A DNA stretch of 64,000 bases from assembly GCA_033675265.1 (NCBI GenBank), contig JAUJYZ010000857.1:196501-260500 (forward strand), written 5' to 3'. The notes below the pieces were generated by a model. It did no database searches, was not told where the DNA came from, and saw only the letters and a program-made list of their open reading frames with translations. The stretch comes from Actinostola sp. cb2023. Its lineage: Eukaryota; Cnidaria; Anthozoa; Actiniaria; Actinostolidae. Shown here one piece after another: positions 57,567 through 64,000 of this stretch; within the stretch, counting starts at the first letter, position 1, and every line of letters begins with the position of its first letter. Made by a program: the position numbers and the translations under genes.

Positions 57567-57730
57567 GTCAAACCTCTATTAAGCGGTCGCCCTCGGGAAA
57601 TAGCCAACTGACCGCTATTAAAATAGAGGTCAAGTTCAGACAGTAAGTATAGGGACTGTTTTCCGGGAATTTGAGTGAAAGTGACCGTTTAATAGAGGGT
57701 GACCGCTTAACAGAGGACCGCTTAGGAAAC
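57567..57730. repeat. Dispersed repeat with CTCTATTAAGCGGTC ends
   Basis: CCTCTATTAAGCGGTCGCCC at the left and GACCGCTTAACAGAGGACCG at the right form inverted ends. Internal AGGTCAAGTT and TTTAATAGAGGGTGACC repeats occur between them. It resembles widespread invertebrate MITE-like repeats that contain TTAATAGAGG. Non-coding. Confidence 0.55.
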
Positions 57731-58270
57731 GAGTAAAGGACTGGGAACGAGTTTTTAGAATTAATCTAATTAAGAAATGAATCACAAGAAAGAGCAAGTC
57801 AGAATTAGTAAGTTTCAGGAGTTTGATAGGGTTTGAACAAGTAGCAAATGAACTGCAGACATTCAAAAACTGCAAAAAATGGTTACAGACTGTACATTTT
57901 TCCTTTTCTCTTGGATCGCGCTGCAGATCTTCGAATTAAAGACATGACGTCGTATATGTTGCGTTTTATATGTTTTATTATGTTCTCTACTAGTTTAACC
58001 ACTAGTCCCTAACACATTGTATTCGGTTATGCACCAACACACTCTCCGACTAGTTTAATCGCTAGTTCCTATCACTTTAATACTAAAGTATTTGTTAGTT
58101 TTATACTTTTCCGTCATTCAGTCTTAATTGAGTTGAGTTTGTTAAACAGAGCTTTTATTAACTTATGTTAGTTAGTTATGTCATGATTGCATGATGATGG
58201 TTTCTTCATCACTTGTTTTGCTATAAACTTGCTTTTTTTGCATTTTCCTAATTTAGCAAATTTGACTATG

Positions 58271-58398
58271 AAAACACTTAGTATAATACATTGTAAGTAC
58301 TGTCCTTGGTAGAGGTGCATTCGTCAATAGCTAAAACACTTAGTATAATACATTGTAAGTACTGTCCTTGGTAGAGGTGCATTCGTCAATAGCTAAAA
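58271..58398. repeat. 62-bp tandem duplication
   Basis: AAAACACTTAGTATAATACA starts at 58271 and again at 58333, and the copies are identical to CATTCGTCAATAGCT. A third start (AAAACACTA) breaks off. Confidence 0.85.
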
Positions 58399-58491
58399 CA
58401 CTACATTGGAGGACCTTGGTGAAGTGCTTGATCCAGGAGTGGTAAGAATCTGTGAAAACAATTTTAGTGTTATTTACTTTTGATGTTTTCA

Positions 58492-58606
<115 letters not shown>

Positions 58607-58717
58607 CAAATAACAAGATATACATGTAGATAGATAGATATACAGGCTGACAGACAGACAGACAGACAGAGCCAAATAACAAGAGATAGATAGATAGACA
58701 GACTGACTGACAGACTA

Positions 58718-59201
58718 AGGGGTCGTCGACATATTCTATATGCCTGCTTATTAAACGTCCAACTAAAGTCAGAGCGAACAATCGGGCAACTTCCGAGTTG
58801 TGTTCTTGCCCACCCGCTGTACAACTTGCCACCCCGTACTTCAGACTTTAACGCAGTTCAAAATACCCCCCGCGCCTCCCCCCCCCCCCCCCCCCCCCCC
58901 CCCCCGTCCCTTAACGTCCACCTATTGCTTGACATAATTTATGCACTTTAGAGTAGGCTAGATATTTCCAGCCGTACACGAGAGTAGCTAGGCTAGAGAA
59001 CTATCCGGCGCTATTCGGGCGCTATAAACATGAGCTCATTTTGATTGACTGAGAAAGACATTATTCAATAAAATCACAATGATTAGTTCCGAAAAAAGTG
59101 TTTTGTTCGAAATGCCTCACACTAACGCCCATGCCTCAAACCCCCTCCCTAAACGTCCGTTGGACGTTAAGCGGGGCATATAGAATATGTCGACGGCCCC
59201 T
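58718..59201. mobile_element. Inverted-repeat element containing a 28-C run
   Basis: AGGGGTCGTCGACATATTCT at the left pairs with AGAATATGTCGACGGCCCCT at the right, with further pairing of TTAAACGTCCAAC and GTTGGACGTTAA. A C28 run lies at 58878-58905. The flank sequence GAGCGAACAATCGGGCAACT occurs both inside (about 58772) and outside (about 59241), suggesting nested insertion or duplication. Confidence 0.6.
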
Positions 59202-59384
59202 AACTGACAGACTGACAAAAAGACAGAACGGCAAACACACAGAGCGAACAATCGGGCAACTTCTCGAGTTGTGTTCTTGCCGGTTGAAAAATGCACAACG
59301 CTGTACAACTTGCAATGGTTTGCACGATTTTGTTGCACAACGTACTTCAGACTTTAACGCAGTTCAAAATACATGTATTACTCA

Positions 59385-59760
59385 TTATAAAATAACCATG
59401 ATATAACGCGCGCTCTGATTGGCCAAAGGATGCGTATTCCGCATGCTCTATAATAATAATAAAAATAATAATAATAAATCGGTTCCTATATAGCGCATTT
59501 CACATTGTCTCAATGCGCTTTACAACTGATGGAGGACTTTTTCGGGCTGCATATGAAGGCGCCTACGGCAGCCGAGCAGCTTACAATCATGAGGAGTTAG
59601 TCACGTTAGTTTGCTCTATGAGAGCACAGAGCATTGTGCATTCAAGCATTTTTGAAACGAACAAAATTGAAAACTTGCCTTAAATCATAATTGTATTTTA
59701 TAAAAAAAAATAGAAACTTGTCCGCTGTTCGTTTTATATTTCTTCAACTATTGTTGAGGT
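59385..59760. repeat. Dispersed repeat family R1, copy 3, interrupted by a SINE
   Basis: Begins CATTATAAAATAACCATGAT and ATAACGCGCGCTCTGATTGG as in copies 1 and 2. It is split after GCTCTAT by the insertion at 59452-59612 and resumes with GAGAGCACAGAGCATTGTGC. Confidence 0.65.
59452..59612 (-). mobile_element. 161-bp SINE insertion with 7-bp target duplication
   Basis: GCTCTAT occurs at 59445-59451 and 59613-59619, flanking the insert exactly where the R1 repeat is interrupted. On the minus strand the insert ends AAATGCGCTATATAGGAACC and then an (ATT)n tail, as in many marine invertebrate SINEs. A related tail fragment is at 35383-35458. Confidence 0.8.
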
Positions 59761-62700
59761 TTAACTGCTAGTCAATGGTTGAGCTTTATCAATGTTGTAA
59801 ATAAACAACAACCTTAAAGACTTATACCTTGGATTGGCCATTTCCACTCGTCCTCTTAATATCGATGGACCAAGAAACTGGCCTAAGAATATTAAGCACT
59901 CTCTTGCTGCACCTGACGTCAAATTGTTTTCGCTGATCTGTGAACAAACAAGGTTAACGAGTTGGAAAGCAGAGCTGAGTAGGGAGGGGAGGATGGAATT
60001 AATTCAGAACAGAAATAAACTTACTATGCTGTAGAATATCGCATTCATAAACAGCTCCAGATATTGTTTGAACATTCTCTTGCCTAAACGCTTTGCGAGA
60101 ACTGGTAACTAAGAGTAGCGAGAAGGATAATTAAGGACCAACCAGAAACAAGACAATAGACCATGGACATGCATTGTTGGCCTCAGTACACACCGAACCA
60201 CTGGAAACAATGCACACACTTGAAAACCTTGGAAATTCATTGCAAATCCATTGCAAATTCATTGCAAATCCATTGGAAATTCATTGGGAAATCCATTGGA
60301 AATTCATTGGAAATCCATTGGAAATTCATTGGAAATCCATTGGAAATTCATTGGAAATCCATTGGAAATCCATTGGAAATCCATTGGAAATCCATTGGAA
60401 ATCCATTGGAAATCCATTGGAAATTCATTTCAAATCCATTGGAAATTCATTGCAAATCCATTGGAAATTCATTGCAAATCCATTGGAAATTCATTGGAAA
60501 TCCATTGGAAATCCATTGGAAATCCATTGGAAATCCATTGCAAATTCATTTCAAATCCATTGGAAATTCATTGCAAATCCATTGGAAATTCATTGCAAAT
60601 CCATTGCAAATTCATTGCAAATCCATTGCAAATCCATTGGAAATTTATTGCAAATCCATTGGAAATTCATTGCAAATCCATTGGAAATCCATTGGAAATC
60701 CATTGCAAATCCATTGCAAATCCATTGCAAATCCATTGGAAATTCATTGCAAATCCATTGGAGCAAATCCATTGCAAATCCATTGCAAATCCATTGCAAA
60801 TTCATTGCAAATCCATTGGAAATCCATTGGAAATCCATTGGAAATCCATTGCAAATTCATTTCCAAGGTTTGAAGAGCGTGCATGGACAGCCACATACAG
60901 TGCAATAACCTTACCTGTTTACAGACAGTTTCAAGTAGATAAGGATGTTGAGTGTAGTGTCTAATCTCTGTCGCTTTCGCCATTAAAGGAAGGGCGCTGA
61001 TCACTTCCTGGTGGCTCTTAGCATTATCTGATAGTTCTACCACTAGACATATACACCTGAGAAGGAAGCCAACACGATACTAGGTTTGAAACGCGATAAA
61101 CATCTAACAGTGTGCCAATGAATCTGAGACCATATCAATTGAAGATCTAGAAATATACTCAACCAATCTGCAATCCATACATCTATAAACTAGAGAATTA
61201 CATATATGACCTACTCACCCATCAGTGATTTCCCAAGGCTCTGGTGCTCTTTTAAACAAATGATCCATGCAGCCTCCACCTCTTCCCATTTTAGGGGCCA
61301 GTGACCCACAAGAGTACATCTACAAAAAAAATGACAACTTTGAAACAGATATTCACTCAAGATAAGATACTTTAATCTAAGATATTTGTGGGTCGTAGTT
61401 TTCTTTTGGAACCTTTTTTATAGTCACTTCTTCTGTTGATACCATTTTGTCGTTTCTGTCAACCTGCTCTTTCCATCTTTTTATTTTTGAGCAATTTCTT
61501 TTGATTTCAAAATGTTGTTTCTTTATTTCTCCCTTTCTTTCCATTTTCAATTTTTAGTGACGTACAATGTAACCATGTTATTTTGTCCTCCATGTTGTGT
61601 GACCTAGCCCTGTCCTAAACATCACACATAGATGTACCTGTCTATTAGTGTGTAGCTCCATGTCGTTATCTCTCATTCGTTTAACAACTCCAAATGTGGC
61701 TGGTCCTTTGTCCATACCAGAGTACCTGGATATCATGAACTGGGAATAAGCGATCTTGTTGGACACATTTATCCATTGGTGATACCTTACTTTATACTTA
61801 CTTTTCAGCAGCTTCTTTTTGATTTTCAACTTCCTTCAAGCCTGCCTGTAGCTTTTCGAATACAATCGATGTCTCTGCTTTGCCTTTGGGAAGATAGGAA
61901 TATGAATGCTCAGTATGTAATTATTGAAATCAGAACAGCAGCAGCAACTAAAACAGCAGCAACATGATTAGGGAAACTATCACTTCAAAATACACTACCA
62001 TATGCTTTTACTACATTGGCTAATGAGACTGCAGCTCCTTGTCTCACAGATGGAATGTTATCTTCAAGGTTTGTGAAGAACAATGGATAAAGCTCTTCTC
62101 TGTGTGACCTAGATGTAGGAAAGAGTTTTAAAAGCTAAGAAGGATGGTCTGTATGTGAAACCGTCAAGATGTAGGTACTTACCTGCACTCCTCTGGAAAG
62201 CAGAGGATAAAGTTGCCACAAGCGACACAGGCAGCTATGATTACAAAATTACATTAGTTACGTCTTATATTATTATGGAATCATAATATGGTCCCACACT
62301 TTGTGCATCACCACCTTTCACATTATTACCGTAACTTTCGTCTCAGGTTATCGTGTAGTAATGCAAAGAGTGGTAATGAACATTATTTTAATTTAGAATG
62401 ACGGCACACTGGCCTGAGTCCCTGATTGGTGCAAAGCCAGGATTAGGACTGAACTGGGCCCAGGACTGCAATAACTTACCATCTCTGACAGGCCAGCTAT
62501 CATCCTTAAAGCACACTACCAGAGCATCCAGCAGTGTTGTCACATATGGACGATCACAATCTGGATTTACCTGAGAAAAGAAGAAGAAAAAAGTTCGATT
62601 ACAGCACTATTTGAATTGGTTGTGTCAGTAAGAAGAGCCTAACAACTACGAAAACAAAACCTTGCAGTAGAGAATTAACAATAATTGGTTGGTTTGAAGC

Positions 62701-63811
62701 CGAAATACAATCCAACAAGATAGTGTGTATACAAACCTTTGTACCCAGTTCTGCAATACAAGCACAAGCTGCTTCACGTACAGCATGATTATCAGCTTTG
62801 GTTTGAATTACGTAGAATTCTACCTAAAATTTCAAAACATTTCAAATGATCAGCAATTTTGAGCCAATAGTATATGACACAGAGCTTGATCTTCACAACT
62901 TATTAGCTGCCATTTGGTGTTACGTACTGTTTCTTTAATGTATTTCTCAACCAGGTGTTTGCCCTCCATACCCATGACCATCTTCCAGGTTTTTTGAGAA
63001 TATATCCTTACTCCTTCGGCAACGTAATACCTGTATGAGCATAAATTTAAAATGTCTTAATCACCAAGGATTTGCTGACCTTATGTTCATTGTGAAATAC
63101 ATTTGTTGTTTGTTTGTCTCTTTATTGATAAATGTGTTTATTTATTTATTTGTACACTTCTGTGACTGGTATACAAAGCAGCAATCAGTGCAGATGGATC
63201 TAGAGTTTACACAGAACTGATGTGTACATGTATCTCTGAATGAATCTGAAAGAGTGGATTCCCTAGTCTCCAACAACCAGCTATGACACTGCAGGGGGGT
63301 TCAGTACTATGTCCCATGTCCCACTAACTTCCCCTTGATCTACCACAGACACTACCCATGACTGTCCAACACATTACAAACATAGGTTGTTGAGTTATAC
63401 CTATTCAAGCACATTGCTGGTAAAAGTTTTGGATAAAATCTTTCTCTTGCTTCTGTTGGTAGGGTTTGAAGGAACTGTCTTGTAGCCATGGATGCTGCAA
63501 GTCTTACCTTGAATAATAAACTGCATCAAATGTTTGAACTACAACCTATATTATAGACTTGCACTGTACATGTACCATCATCCTTGGAAATCCAGGGGAA
63601 GCCCCTGGGCTTCTGAGGATGTAGTGCAATATCCTAAATTTGATCTTGCTGGTGGCAAAAATTTATTCTTTTATGTTGCTTTATGCTGTTTTTACCTGAC
63701 TCCAGTTATCTGAAAGACCTTTTTTAAGGTAATCAGCAAACTGGTCTCCATGTTGTACAATTGCATTTTTCTCAAGTGCTATGCTGCTTGCAGTAGGCTG
63801 TAGGTCATCAC
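59761..63811 (-). CDS. Conserved HEAT/ARM-repeat protein, 5' partial (about 443 aa seen)
   Basis: Thirteen minus-strand exons keep phase: 63696-63811, 63401-63507, 62928-63030, 62737-62823, 62480-62570, 62183-62234, 61999-62108, 61802-61874, 61638-61725, 61219-61319, 60915-61056, 60025-60108, and 59828-59937 or, if unspliced, 59761-59937 ending in TAA. Conserved blocks include VREAACACIAELG, FKDDSWPVRDAACVACGNFI, YPLFFTNLEDNIPSVRQGAA, KGPATFGVVKRMRDNDMELH, MYSCGSLAPKMGRGGGCMDH and FLGPSILRGRVE. The repeated helix pairs are HEAT-like. I recall similar ARM-repeat proteins in plants and animals, but I know no established function and give no symbol. The 5' end is outside the window. One intron carries the 11-bp array. 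Confidence 0.82.
60222..60866. repeat. 11-bp minisatellite (GGAAATCCATT), about 58 units, in a HEAT-gene intron
   Basis: Units alternate among CCATTGGAAAT, CCATTGCAAAT and TCATTGGAAAT forms. Eleven is not a multiple of three, so all three plus frames read the same 11-residue cycle of KSIGNPLEIHW type. The array lies between exons 60915-61056 and 60025-60108 and ends 48 bp from the former. Confidence 0.96.
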
Positions 63812-64000
63812 CTAAATGAACATTTTATGTACAGGTAATTGGAAGATACTGCACTGTTTAATAATTAATGTCACCTACTTTTATATGACCTTTACTCCAT
63901 CTCCCATACCATTTCTATATGGGAGTATCCCCTGGGCCTTTAGCTTTACCTTCAGGTCTACCAAGACTGACCCATACCCATACCATTTCTATATGGGAGT

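Noticed and set aside
60163..60964. Three overlapping plus-strand ORFs of about 240 codons
   Set aside because: They come from the 11-bp array in a minus-strand gene intron, and the three frames are equivalent.

Overview
The window reads as intron-rich metazoan nuclear DNA. I infer an anthozoan cnidarian (sea anemone or coral). The reasons are GT-AG genes from animal families, a non-LTR retrotransposon tail of the type I know from corals and anemones, small TA-flanked inverted-repeat elements, and a GGGACTCCCATATA-type intergenic repeat that I associate with coral and anemone genomes. Gene models below come from manual splicing; exon phases were checked arithmetically.

Layout. (1) 1-9 kb: mobile-element debris and an 86-bp minisatellite. 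Minus-strand exons here belong to a PX-domain (SNX10/11-like) gene. (2) 9-25.5 kb: a three-exon paired-like homeobox gene, then a block of about 8 kb present twice in tandem. Each block holds homeobox exons 1-2, a huge 14-bp minisatellite and an SNX10/11-like gene. The duplication breakpoint lies in homeobox intron 2, so the second homeobox copy has no third helix. The two PX copies each carry one frameshifting indel, at different places. (3) 26-33.2 kb: a four-exon PRA1-family membrane protein gene whose 5.9-kb second intron is almost entirely pyrimidine-rich minisatellite plus a dead LINE tail. (4) 34-40 kb: a repeat-rich stretch with a 97-bp minisatellite, a tandem 770-bp duplication carrying a Tc1/mariner-like MITE with an expanded heptamer, and an 838-bp inverted-repeat element that contains a fragment of the next gene. 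(5) 40.4-52.1 kb: an eight-exon MBD5/MBD6 homologue (1368 aa) with an N-terminal MBD and C-terminal PWWP. Its last intron carries a 2.3-kb array of 33-bp units. (6) 55.3-57.5 kb: a two-exon type II membrane fucosyltransferase-like protein. (7) 57.5-59.7 kb: repeats. (8) 59.8-63.8 kb: minus-strand exons of a conserved HEAT/ARM-repeat protein, with an 11-bp minisatellite in one intron; its 5' end lies outside the window.

The genes do not form an obvious pathway. The PX genes and PRA1-family gene point to endosome/Golgi trafficking, the fucosyltransferase to secretory glycosylation, and the homeobox and MBD genes to nuclear regulation. The striking theme is minisatellites (7, 9, 11, 14, 20, 33, 51, 86, 97 bp) sitting inside introns or next to genes. 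They generate many long but meaningless open frames. No CRISPR array, rRNA or convincing tRNA gene was seen.
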